DNA from: Mycobacterium sp. E2733
GTDB taxonomy: Bacteria; Actinomycetota; Actinomycetes; Mycobacteriales; Mycobacteriaceae
Reading direction: 5' to 3'
Length of the DNA stretch: 57,486 nucleotides
NCBI RefSeq assembly: GCF_001667585.1
Contig: NZ_LZJZ01000100.1
Span: forward strand, 1-57,486
Below are positions 1 to 7,058 of the stretch, piece by piece (position 1 is the first letter of the stretch; each line of letters begins with the position of its first letter). The position numbers were made by a program, and so were the translations under genes. Under the pieces are notes generated by a model that was not told the DNA's origin, did no database searches, and saw only the letters and a list, made by a program, of their open reading frames with translations.

Positions 1-1
1 A

Positions 2-222
2 TGCTTGCGCGGCCGGTACTTCTTTGGCCTGTTTATCGGTATGTTTCGGGGCCCGGAGTTGGTGCCCCGAGGGCGCGCGTCCCGGTGGGTCACGCAGCCC
101 CGCCGTCGGCCACGGACACCACCCGCATCACCACCGGCCCACGGCTCTTCCGGGGCGACGACTCCGCGACGCGACAGATTCCGGTTCAGAAGCCCAAGAT
201 CTACCGGCCGCCGCAGGCTTAG
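2..222 (+). pseudogene. 3' end of an integral membrane protein gene (Rv0537c-like), apparently frameshifted
   Basis: The left edge cuts into a plus-strand gene that converges on galE3, the place where M. tuberculosis has the integral membrane protein gene Rv0537c. Third-position GC bias is strong in the frame starting at base 2 up to about base 100 (residues include GRYFFGLFIGMF, a membrane-like stretch). It then switches to the frame starting at base 1, which runs to a TAG at 220-222 and ends in KPKIYRPPQA. Adding one C to the CCCC run at 98-101 joins the two halves into one open frame. This could be a sequencing or assembly indel or a real inactivating frameshift. The family assignment rests only on position and hydrophobicity. 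Confidence 0.5.
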
Positions 223-227
223 GGCGA

Positions 228-1283
228 TCAGCGCAGCGGGGCGAACGCGAACTCGCGCAGGCCCTCGGCCGGGTCGATTGCCGCGCGGAAGCCGAGCACC
301 TCGGCCGCCCGGGACGGATCGGCGACGATGTGGCGCACGTCGCCGCTGCGGTATTGACCGGTGATCACCGGCGAGAGCGAACCGCCGCGCGCCTCGCACA
401 GCGCGCCGGCCACCTGCAGGATGGAGACGGGCCGCCCCGAACAGACGTTGACCGCGGTGAAGCCGTCGACATCGGCAACCGCGGCGGCGAGGTTGGCGGC
501 GGCCACGTCGTCGACGTGAACGAAGTCCCGCATCTGGCCGCCGTCCTCGAAAACCCTTGGCGGCTCGCCCCTTTCGAGTGACGACCGGAAGATGGCCGCC
601 ACCCCGGAATACGGGGTGTCGCGCGGCATCCCGGGGCCGTAGACGTTGTGGTAGCGCAACGCCACCACCGAGCCGCCATTCGAGCCGCCCTTCGAACCGC
701 CCACCGCCTCCGTCCACGCCAGCGCGTAGTGCTCCTGCGCGGTCTTGCTGGCCGCGTACAGGCTGCGCGGCCGCAGCGCGGCGTCCTCGTCGACCAGGCG
801 CCACTGCAGTTCCTCGCCCCCGATCGGGCAGCGGTGTTCGAAGACCCCGGCGTCGAGGTCTTCGCGCCGCCGCGGCAGCGGGTCCACGTCCCCGTGCTGC
901 CCGCAGTGGTAACGGCCCTGTCCGTACACCACCATCGACGACGCCAGCACCAGGCGGCGCACCCCGGCGGCGAACATCTGCGCCAGCAGCACCGTGGTGG
1001 CGAAATCGTTGTGGCCGCCGTAGGCAGGCGCGTCGGCGGCGTCCACACCGGCGCCGACCATCGCCGCCTGATGGCAGACCAGGTCCACCCCGTCCAGCAG
1101 GGGCGCCAGGGCGTCGGCGTCGCGGACGTCGACGCGGTGACATCCCTGCGGCAGCACCGGGTTCTGGCCGTGCGCCGCCGGCAGCATGGCGTCGACGCCG
1201 ACCACTTCGTGACCTGCCGCCCACAGCGCCGCGGCGACCCGCGAACCGATGAAACCGGCCGCCCCGGTGAGCAACACCCTCAC
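228..1283 (-). CDS. galE3: NAD-dependent epimerase/dehydratase, GalE3-like
   Basis: A 351-aa extended short-chain dehydrogenase that probably epimerises or dehydrates a nucleotide sugar. The N-terminus carries the Rossmann motif GAAGFIG (residues 7-13). A serine pair sits at about 115-116, and the catalytic YxxxK is Y176/K180 (YAASK). The GTG start at 1283 overlaps the TGA of the upstream mtnP as GTGA, so the two genes are translationally coupled. The frame stays open far upstream, but that part is a GC-rich shadow of mtnP. Length and partner gene match Rv0536. The sugar substrate cannot be read from the sequence. Confidence 0.88.
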   Translation of the reverse strand: MRVLLTGAAGFIGSRVAAALWAAGHEVVGVDAMLPAAHGQNPVLPQGCHRVDVRDADALAPLLDGVDLVCHQAAMVGAGVDAADAPAYGGHNDFATTVLLAQMFAAGVRRLVLASSMVVYGQGRYHCGQHGDVDPLPRRREDLDAGVFEHRCPIGGEELQWRLVDEDAALRPRSLYAASKTAQEHYALAWTEAVGGSKGGSNGGSVVALRYHNVYGPGMPRDTPYSGVAAIFRSSLERGEPPRVFEDGGQMRDFVHVDDVAAANLAAAVADVDGFTAVNVCSGRPVSILQVAGALCEARGGSLSPVITGQYRSGDVRHIVADPSRAAEVLGFRAAIDPAEGLREFAFAPLR

Positions 1284-2074
1284 GGCAGATCGACGGGGAG
1301 CGTGACGCCGGTGTGCGGCAGGCAGTGTGTGCAGTTGCGTTCGTCGGCGACACGGCCGATGGCCTCGCGCACCAGCTCTTTGAACGGCCCGATGTTCTTC
1401 TCGAATTCGGCGAACACCTCGACGGTCGTCACGCCCTCGCCGGCCACCACACCGGCGTCCAGGTCGGTGACCAAAGCGATTGTGGCATAGCACATCTCGA
1501 GTTCCCGGGCGAGTACCGCCTCCGGGTAGCCGGTCATGTTGACCAGTGAGAACCCGGCGGAGGCGAACCACTGGCTTTCCGCACGCGTGGAAAACCGGGG
1601 CCCCTGGATCACCACCATGGTGCCGCCGTCGACCACGCCGGGCAGGCCGGCGACCGCGGCGCGCAGGGTGGGGCAGTACGGGTCGGCGAAGTCGACATGG
1701 ATGCCGCCGGAGTCGAAGTATGTGTCGGGCCGGCCGCTGGTGCGGTCCACCAGCTGATCGGGCACCACCACCGCGCCCGGCCCGTTGTTGAAGTTCAGGC
1801 TGCCGACCGCGCACGGGCCGAAGACGCGTCGCACCCCGAGCTTGCGCAGCGCCCACATGTTGGCCCGGTACGGCACGGTGTGCGCCGAGAACTGGTGCGT
1901 GGCCCCGTGCCGGGGCAGGAACGCGACCTCGTGGCCCCCGACGGCACCGACCGTCACCGGGGCGCTGGGCGGGCCGTACGGTGTGTCGACGTCGACGGCG
2001 CGGGTGTCGGACTCGAAGAAGGTGTAAAAGCCGCTGCCGCCGATGACTCCGAGCATTCGCCCATTGTGGTGCAT
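1280..2074 (-). CDS. mtnP: S-methyl-5'-thioadenosine phosphorylase (annotated Pnp in M. tuberculosis)
   Basis: A 264-aa cytosolic nucleoside phosphorylase of the MTAP/PNP family, which cleaves 5'-methylthioadenosine with phosphate in methionine and polyamine salvage. The phosphate loop GGSGFY lies near residues 11-16, followed by LPRHGATH and the family motif NMTGYPEAV. The Rv0535 family is often labelled purine nucleoside phosphorylase, but the MTAP-type residues favour MtnP. ATG at 2074 (MHHNGRM) gives the 264-aa family length; a second ATG lies at 2056. It is the first gene of a two-gene unit with galE3 and is divergent from menA across 56 bp. Confidence 0.88.
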   Translation of the reverse strand: MHHNGRMLGVIGGSGFYTFFESDTRAVDVDTPYGPPSAPVTVGAVGGHEVAFLPRHGATHQFSAHTVPYRANMWALRKLGVRRVFGPCAVGSLNFNNGPGAVVVPDQLVDRTSGRPDTYFDSGGIHVDFADPYCPTLRAAVAGLPGVVDGGTMVVIQGPRFSTRAESQWFASAGFSLVNMTGYPEAVLARELEMCYATIALVTDLDAGVVAGEGVTTVEVFAEFEKNIGPFKELVREAIGRVADERNCTHCLPHTGVTLPVDLP

Positions 2075-2130
2075 GGCCCCACGCCGATCGCGGGTGCGGG
2101 GGCGCGCCGGCCTCCTGGCAGGATGCGTGC

Positions 2131-3003
2131 GTGGCCAATTTCGGGCAGTGGATCTCCGGTGCACGGCCGCGGACGCTGCCCAACGCGGTGGCGCCGGTGG
2201 TCGCGGGCACCGGCGCGGCGGCGTGGCTGGGATCCGCCGTGTGGTGGAAGGCGTTGCTCGCGCTGGCCGTCGCGGTCGCGCTGACCGTCGGCGTCAACTA
2301 CGCCAACGACTACTCCGACGGCATCCGCGGCACCGACGACGACCGGGCCGGGCCGGTGCGCCTGGTGGGCTCGCGGCTGGCCTCCCCCCGCTCGGTGCTG
2401 ACCGCCGCGGTGGCGAGCCTGGCGATCGGGGCGGCGGCCGGCCTGGTGCTGGCGCTCGTCAGCGCGCCGTGGCTGATCGCGGTGGGCGCGGTGTGCATCG
2501 CCGGCGCGTGGCTGTACACGGGCGGCTCGAAACCCTACGGCTACGCCGGTTTTGGCGAGGTCGCGGTGTTCGTGTTCTTCGGCCTGGTGGCCGTCCTCGG
2601 CACCGAGTACACGCAGGCGCTGCGGGTGGACTGGGTCGGCCTGGCGCTGGCGGTGTCGATCGGGGCGCTGTCGTCGTCGGTGCTGGTGGCCAACAACCTG
2701 CGGGACATTCCGACCGACGCGCAGTCGGGGAAGATCACCCTGGCCGTCCGGCTGGGCGACGCGCGCACCCGCGTCCTGTACCAGACGCTGCTGGCGACCG
2801 CCGGGGTGTTGACCCTGGTGCTGATGGCGGCGACGCCGTGGTGCGCTGTGGGATTCGGTGCGACACCGCTGGCGCTGCGCGCGGCGGGTCCGGTGCGGTC
2901 GGGACGCGGCGGCCCGGAGTTGATTCCCGTGCTGCGGGATACCGGGTTGGCCATGGTCGCCTGGGCGATCGCGGTGTCCGCGGCCCTGGCGCTGGCCGGC
3001 TGA
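2131..3003 (+). CDS. menA: 1,4-dihydroxy-2-naphthoate polyprenyltransferase MenA
   Basis: A 290-aa multi-pass membrane enzyme of the UbiA family that prenylates 1,4-dihydroxy-2-naphthoate to make demethylmenaquinone. The first Asp-rich prenyl-diphosphate motif is NDYSDGIRGTDDDR and the second is NNLRDIPTD. About eight hydrophobic segments fill the rest. The GTG start (VANFGQW) is at 2131; the region just upstream shows no better in-frame start. It is divergent from mtnP, so the 56-bp gap should hold its promoter. Menaquinone is the respiratory quinone of mycobacteria, so the gene is expected to be essential. Confidence 0.92.
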   Translation: MANFGQWISGARPRTLPNAVAPVVAGTGAAAWLGSAVWWKALLALAVAVALTVGVNYANDYSDGIRGTDDDRAGPVRLVGSRLASPRSVLTAAVASLAIGAAAGLVLALVSAPWLIAVGAVCIAGAWLYTGGSKPYGYAGFGEVAVFVFFGLVAVLGTEYTQALRVDWVGLALAVSIGALSSSVLVANNLRDIPTDAQSGKITLAVRLGDARTRVLYQTLLATAGVLTLVLMAATPWCAVGFGATPLALRAAGPVRSGRGGPELIPVLRDTGLAMVAWAIAVSAALALAG

Positions 3004-3028
3004 TCGACCGTGCGCCCGCGGCGTTGAC

Positions 3029-3077
3029 TGTGCACCGGTGGCGCGGTTTTACGGCGTGTCGCCGCCGTAAATGCACA
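3029..3077. repeat. Nested inverted repeat (hairpin) after menA
   Basis: A perfect 9-bp inverted repeat, TTTACGGCG at 3048-3056 and CGCCGTAAA at 3063-3071, encloses a 6-nt loop. It is flanked by outer arms TGTGCA (3029-3034) and TGCACA (3072-3077). It lies in the 167-bp gap between menA and fabH. It has no U-tract, so it could be a mycobacterial I-shaped terminator of menA, a regulatory hairpin for fabH, or a dispersed palindromic repeat. Confidence 0.55.
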
Positions 3078-3170
3078 CTCGAGTGAAATGGCGCGACCGG
3101 ATCCGATAACAATGAGGGACCGGCGTCGGGACCGATGGCCGTTCACAGCGAGCACCGATCGGGGACAGCA

Positions 3171-4178
3171 GTGAAGCAGATCGCCGCGACCAGTGGACCG
3201 AAGAACATCGGCATGCTCAGCGTCGGGGCATACCGCCCCGAACGGGTGGTCACCAACGACGAGATCTGCGAGAACATCGAGTCTTCCGATGAATGGATCT
3301 TCTCCCGCACCGGGATCAAGACCCGCCGGTTCGCCGCCCGCGACGAATCCGCCGCATCCATGGCCACTGAGGCCGGGCGGCAGGCGATCGCGAACGCCGC
3401 GCTGACGCCCTCCGACATCGACTGCGTGATCGTCGCGACGAGCACGCATTTTCTGCAGACCCCGGCCTGCGCCCCGGCCGTCGCCGCGGCGCTGGGTGCC
3501 ACCGGCGTGCCCGCGTTCGACGTCTCGGCGGGCTGCGCCGGCTTCGGCTACGCGCTCGGCGTCGCGGCGGACATGATCCGCGGCGGGACCGCCGCCAAGG
3601 TGCTGGTCCTCGGTTCGGAGAAGCTGTCGCCCACCGTCGACATGCAGGACCGCACCAACTGCTTCATCTTCGCCGACGGCGCGGCGGGCGTGGTGGTCGG
3701 CGAGACGCCCGATCAGGGCATCGGGCCGACCGTCTGGGGCAGTGACGGCGAGCAGGCCCTGGCGATACGCCAGGACATCGACTGGATCGACTACATGGAC
3801 AGCCCGACGGGCCCCCGCCCCTTCCTGCGGCTGGAGGGCAGCGCGGTGTTCCGCTGGGCGGCGTTCGAGATGGGCAAGGTCGGCCGGCAGGCGATGGACG
3901 CGGCGGGCGTCAGGCCCGACGAGATCGACGTGTTCGTGCCGCACCAGGCCAACAGCCGCATCAACGAGGTTTTGGCCAAGAGCCTCGAGCTGCGGCCTGA
4001 CGCCGTCGTCGCCAACGACATCGAGCACACCGGGAACACCTCGGCGGCGTCCATCCCCCTGGCGATGGCCGAGCTGCTGGCAACCGGGGCGGCCAAGCCG
4101 GGCGACCTCGCCCTGCTGATCGGTTACGGCGCGGGCCTCAGTTACGCCGCGCAGGTCGTCCGGATGCCCAACTTCTGA
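3171..4178 (+). CDS. fabH: 3-oxoacyl-ACP synthase III FabH
   Basis: A 335-aa beta-ketoacyl-ACP synthase III that condenses long acyl-CoA from FAS-I with malonyl-AcpM, linking FAS-I to FAS-II for mycolic acid synthesis. The catalytic triad is visible: C122 in SAGCAGF, His in PHQANSRI and Asn in EHTGNTSAAS. The GTG at 3171 (VKQIAATSG) gives the exact family length of 335 aa and follows GGGGA at a normal distance; an upstream start at 3135 would add 12 residues. It converges with the next gene, leaving only 6 bp between the stops. In M. tuberculosis a PE_PGRS gene sits there. Confidence 0.95.
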   Translation: MKQIAATSGPKNIGMLSVGAYRPERVVTNDEICENIESSDEWIFSRTGIKTRRFAARDESAASMATEAGRQAIANAALTPSDIDCVIVATSTHFLQTPACAPAVAAALGATGVPAFDVSAGCAGFGYALGVAADMIRGGTAAKVLVLGSEKLSPTVDMQDRTNCFIFADGAAGVVVGETPDQGIGPTVWGSDGEQALAIRQDIDWIDYMDSPTGPRPFLRLEGSAVFRWAAFEMGKVGRQAMDAAGVRPDEIDVFVPHQANSRINEVLAKSLELRPDAVVANDIEHTGNTSAASIPLAMAELLATGAAKPGDLALLIGYGAGLSYAAQVVRMPNF

Positions 4179-4184
4179 ACGCTC

Positions 4185-4544
4185 TCACGCGTCGTCGGTC
4201 GGCGCCTCGCCCTGCAACCGCGCCCGCAATTGCTCGCGCTCCCGCCGCCGGCGTTCACCGGCGATCGCCAGCGAGGCGGTAGCGCGCCGGCGCAGCGGGC
4301 CGAACAGCCAAATGCCCAGGGGCATGGCGATGATGAGAGCGAACAACGCGGCGACGACGATGGGGAACTGGCTGACTCCCATCAGGCGCGCCACCCCGTA
4401 GATCGCGGCGGCGAGCGCCACCGCCAGCAGCAGCCGCGCCGCCGCGTAGAGCAGAACGTCGACGACCGCCCGATGGCCGGCGCGTTGTGGCACGCCCTCG
4501 TCCACGCCGTCCCCGGTGCTGTTGCCGCCAGCTCCTTCTGACAC
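4185..4544 (-). CDS. Small membrane protein, DUF4229-like (Rv0531-like)
   Basis: A 119-aa protein with two central hydrophobic helices, roughly residues 27-50 and 56-82. They are followed by a strongly basic/charged cytoplasmic tail (RRRATAS, GERRRREREQ), typical of DUF4229 actinobacterial membrane proteins. The start is GTG at 4544 (VSEGAGGNS). It diverges from the 53-aa gene at 4590, so a bidirectional promoter probably lies in the 45-bp gap. Position matches Rv0531. No enzymatic motif is visible and the function is unknown. Confidence 0.75.
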   Translation of the reverse strand: MSEGAGGNSTGDGVDEGVPQRAGHRAVVDVLLYAAARLLLAVALAAAIYGVARLMGVSQFPIVVAALFALIIAMPLGIWLFGPLRRRATASLAIAGERRRREREQLRARLQGEAPTDDA

Positions 4545-4576
4545 AGGGAGAGCCTACGACGCGGGTATATTCGACC

Positions 4577-4584
4577 AAGGAGGT
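4577..4584 (+). promoter_or_regulatory. Strong ribosome binding site for the 53-aa gene
   Basis: AAGGAGGT lies 5 nt upstream of the GTG at 4590. This is one of the best matches to the 16S anti-Shine-Dalgarno in the window and fixes the start of the small gene. Confidence 0.8.
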
Positions 4585-4589
4585 GTTGA

Positions 4590-4751
4590 GTGCTCTACCT
4601 GCTGCTCGTCCTGATGTTGGGGACGCTGATCTACGTTGGCTGGCGGACGGCTCGGTCCCAAGCCAACCGGCCGAAGACGCGCGTTATCGGACCCGACGAC
4701 GACCCAGACTTCTTACGACGGTTAGGGCACGGGGACAACAACCCGCGTTAA
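4590..4751 (+). CDS. 53-aa single-pass membrane protein (Rv0530A-like)
   Basis: A short gene with a GTG start at 4590 preceded by a near-perfect Shine-Dalgarno AAGGAGGT at 4577-4584. The product begins MLYLLLVLMLGTLIYVGWR, one N-terminal transmembrane helix. A polar tail rich in Arg and Asp follows (DDDPDFLRRLGHGDNN) and ends at TAA 4749-4751. Its stop lies 4 nt from the stop of the convergent ParA-like gene. GC bias at third positions and the strong ribosome binding site support translation. It looks like the small protein annotated as Rv0530A. Function unknown. Confidence 0.8.
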   Translation: MLYLLLVLMLGTLIYVGWRTARSQANRPKTRVIGPDDDPDFLRRLGHGDNNPR

Positions 4752-4755
4752 GGCG

Positions 4756-6039
4756 CTACGCGACCCCGGGGTTGCGCGGGTCGCCCGGGAACCCGTCGGC
4801 GACAATAGCGGCCAGCTCGGTGAGCGCCTCACGGGTCGACCGCTTCAGCCGGTCCAGTTCGATCTCGGCGCCCTCCTCGAGGTGCGGGTCGAACGGCACT
4901 ATCTGGACCGCACGGCAGCGGCGGGAGAAGTGGTCGACCACCTTGTTCATGTCGACCTTGCCCGTTCGCGAGCGCACCCCGTTGATGACCGCGATCGAGT
5001 TGCGGACCATCTCCTCATGGCCGTGGGCGTCCAACCAGTCCAGCGTCGCCGACGCGCTGCGCGCCCCGTCGATGGATCCCGAGCTGACCACGACGAGAAC
5101 GTCGGCCTTCTCCAGCACCGCGGACATCACCGAATGCAGCAGTCCCGGGCCGCAGTCGGTGAGCACCAAGCCGTAGAACCGCTCCAGGACGTCCAAGACC
5201 CGGGTGTAGTCGGCGGCGGCGAACGCCTCCGAGATGGCCGGGTCGGTTTCCGACGCCAGCACTTCCAGCCCGCTCGGGCCCTTCGAGGTGTAGCGGCGGA
5301 CATCGCTGTAGCGCTCGATGGTGCCGGCGTCGTGCAGCAGCTGGCGCACGGTCGCCGCCGTCTCCAGCGGGATCTTCTGGCTCAGGGTGCCGCGGTCCGG
5401 GTTGGCGTCGACCGCCACCACCCGGTCGCCGCGGATGGAGGCGAAGGTGGCGCCCATGGTCGCGGCGATGGTCGTCTTGCCGACGCCGCCCTTGAGCGAC
5501 ACCAGCGCGATCCGGTAGCACCCGCGCAACGGCCGGTTCACCTGCGCGACCAGGTTGTTGTAGCGGGCGGCCCGCGGGCCCTCACCCAGGTTGATCAGGT
5601 GGCCGGACAGGTCGTAGAGCAGCCGGCGCCAGCCCTCGGAGGGCGGCGGCTTGACGGGCCGCAGCAACATGCCGGTGGACAGCTCCGGGTACGGCGTGTG
5701 CGGCAGCGACTCGGGTCGCGCCGGCGCCTGCGGGGGCGGCGCGTCGGCCGGGCCGTTGTAGTAGGCGCCGTAAGCGGTCGGGTCGACCCGCGCGATGCCG
5801 GTCACCGGGGTGGCGTCCCACGGCGGCATCCCCGCGGGCCTGGGCGTGGTGGGCGGCGCCGCCTCGCGCCGCTCCGGTCCGGCGACCCGCCGCTCGGTGC
5901 GGAATCCGGCGAAGGCGCGGGTTGGCGCTTCACCGCCGTCGGCCGCCGATTCGTCAGCGTTGGCGGAGAGTTCCTGCGGAGGCAATTGCGTGGTCGGTTG
6001 ATCGGGCACCCCCACGCCCGTCGTTGGATGGTCGGACAC
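4756..6039 (-). CDS. ParA/MinD-like ATPase (Rv0530-like)
   Basis: A 427-aa protein. The first about 130 residues are Pro/Ala-rich and look disordered. The C-terminal part is a SIMIBI P-loop ATPase with deviant Walker A SLKGGVGKTT, a Walker A' VAVDANPDRGTL and a Walker B-like LVLTDCGPG. This is the layout of ParA-like ATPases of mycobacteria, some of which accompany type VII secretion loci, with the N-terminal extension acting as a partner-binding tail. GTG at 6039 is chosen because GGGGGA (6051-6046) lies 6 nt upstream; a GTG at 6045 would abut it. It sits downstream of the cytochrome c maturation genes on the same strand, 41 bp after ccsA. Partner unknown. Confidence 0.8.
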   Translation of the reverse strand: MSDHPTTGVGVPDQPTTQLPPQELSANADESAADGGEAPTRAFAGFRTERRVAGPERREAAPPTTPRPAGMPPWDATPVTGIARVDPTAYGAYYNGPADAPPPQAPARPESLPHTPYPELSTGMLLRPVKPPPSEGWRRLLYDLSGHLINLGEGPRAARYNNLVAQVNRPLRGCYRIALVSLKGGVGKTTIAATMGATFASIRGDRVVAVDANPDRGTLSQKIPLETAATVRQLLHDAGTIERYSDVRRYTSKGPSGLEVLASETDPAISEAFAAADYTRVLDVLERFYGLVLTDCGPGLLHSVMSAVLEKADVLVVVSSGSIDGARSASATLDWLDAHGHEEMVRNSIAVINGVRSRTGKVDMNKVVDHFSRRCRAVQIVPFDPHLEEGAEIELDRLKRSTREALTELAAIVADGFPGDPRNPGVA

Positions 6040-6080
6040 GTGCACTCCCCCTTAGTTTCACTTGGGTCGGTCGCTGGCGG

Positions 6081-7058
6081 TCACCCCACGCCCGCATACG
6101 AATGCAGGCCCACAGTGACCAGGTTAACGAAGAACAGATTGAAGACCATGGCCACGAACCCCGCGACGTTGATCCAGGCCGCCTTCCTGTCCCGCCATCC
6201 CGCCGTCGACCTGGCGTGCAGGTACGCGGCGTAGATCACCCACGCGACGAAGGACACGGTCTCCTTGGGGTCCCAGCCCCAATACCGGCCCCAGGCCTCC
6301 TCCGCCCAGATCGCACCGAAGATGACCCCGAAGCCGAACACCGGGAAGGCGAAGATCGTGGTGCGGTAGGCGACCCGGTCCAAAGTCTGCGCGTCGGGAA
6401 ACTGCCGCACCATCCGGGCCAGCGCGCCCCGGGTGTCAGGATCACTGAGCCCCGACGTGCGCAGCAGGAACAGAATGCTCGCGATGCCGGCGACCATGAA
6501 GACCCCGGAGCCCAGGCTGACCACCGACACGTGGATGGGCAGCCAGTAGGACTGCAGCGCGGGCATCACCGGCGCGGCGTTGGTGTACAGCCAGCGGCCG
6601 GACACCGTGAGCAGGATCAGCACCGGCACCAGCAGGAAAACCCACAGCGGGCGGTATTGCGGGCGGCGCAGCACGAAGGCCCCGGCGAGCAGGCCGCACA
6701 TGCAGGTCAGGTTGATGAACTCGTACATGTTGCCCCACGGCACCCGCAGGGTGGCCAGGCCGCGCAGCACGATGCAGGCGAGCAGCAGCCCGATGCCGAG
6801 GTAGACGACGGCCAGCCCGGCCCGCCCGACGCGTTCGTCCAGCGGCCGCCCGGGGGCGTCCTCCACGATGCCCGGGGTGAAGCCGTCGGACGACACCGCG
6901 CCGACCAGCATCTGCTCGCGCCGGTCGACGCGGCGGCCGCCGGCATACGCCAGCTCGAAGGCCAACAGCAGCAACGCGATCACCAGCGCCACCACGGCAG
7001 ACGTGAACGCCCAGTCGGAGTACCGCGCCAACCCGATGTTGACGTGCACCGTGTTCAT
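6081..7058 (-). CDS. ccsA: Cytochrome c biogenesis protein CcsA (CcsB/ResC-type)
   Basis: A 325-aa polytopic membrane protein of system II cytochrome c maturation. With ResB it moves haem across the membrane and ligates it to apocytochrome CXXCH motifs. The conserved tryptophan-rich haem-handling motif is present late in the protein as WGRYWGWDPKE, with conserved His residues in flanking loops (for example LPIHVSV and LHSYAG). Start ATG 7058 overlaps the resB stop as ATGA. The matching order is Rv0526-ccdA-resB-ccsA in M. tuberculosis (Rv0526-Rv0529). Confidence 0.92.
   Translation of the reverse strand: MNTVHVNIGLARYSDWAFTSAVVALVIALLLLAFELAYAGGRRVDRREQMLVGAVSSDGFTPGIVEDAPGRPLDERVGRAGLAVVYLGIGLLLACIVLRGLATLRVPWGNMYEFINLTCMCGLLAGAFVLRRPQYRPLWVFLLVPVLILLTVSGRWLYTNAAPVMPALQSYWLPIHVSVVSLGSGVFMVAGIASILFLLRTSGLSDPDTRGALARMVRQFPDAQTLDRVAYRTTIFAFPVFGFGVIFGAIWAEEAWGRYWGWDPKETVSFVAWVIYAAYLHARSTAGWRDRKAAWINVAGFVAMVFNLFFVNLVTVGLHSYAGVG

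Noticed and set aside
228..2297. One 689-codon minus-strand frame apparently fusing galE3 with upstream sequence
   Set aside because: Only codons after GTG 1283 look like a dehydrogenase. The upstream part is an Arg/Pro/His-rich shadow of mtnP and menA, which are clear genes in other frames.
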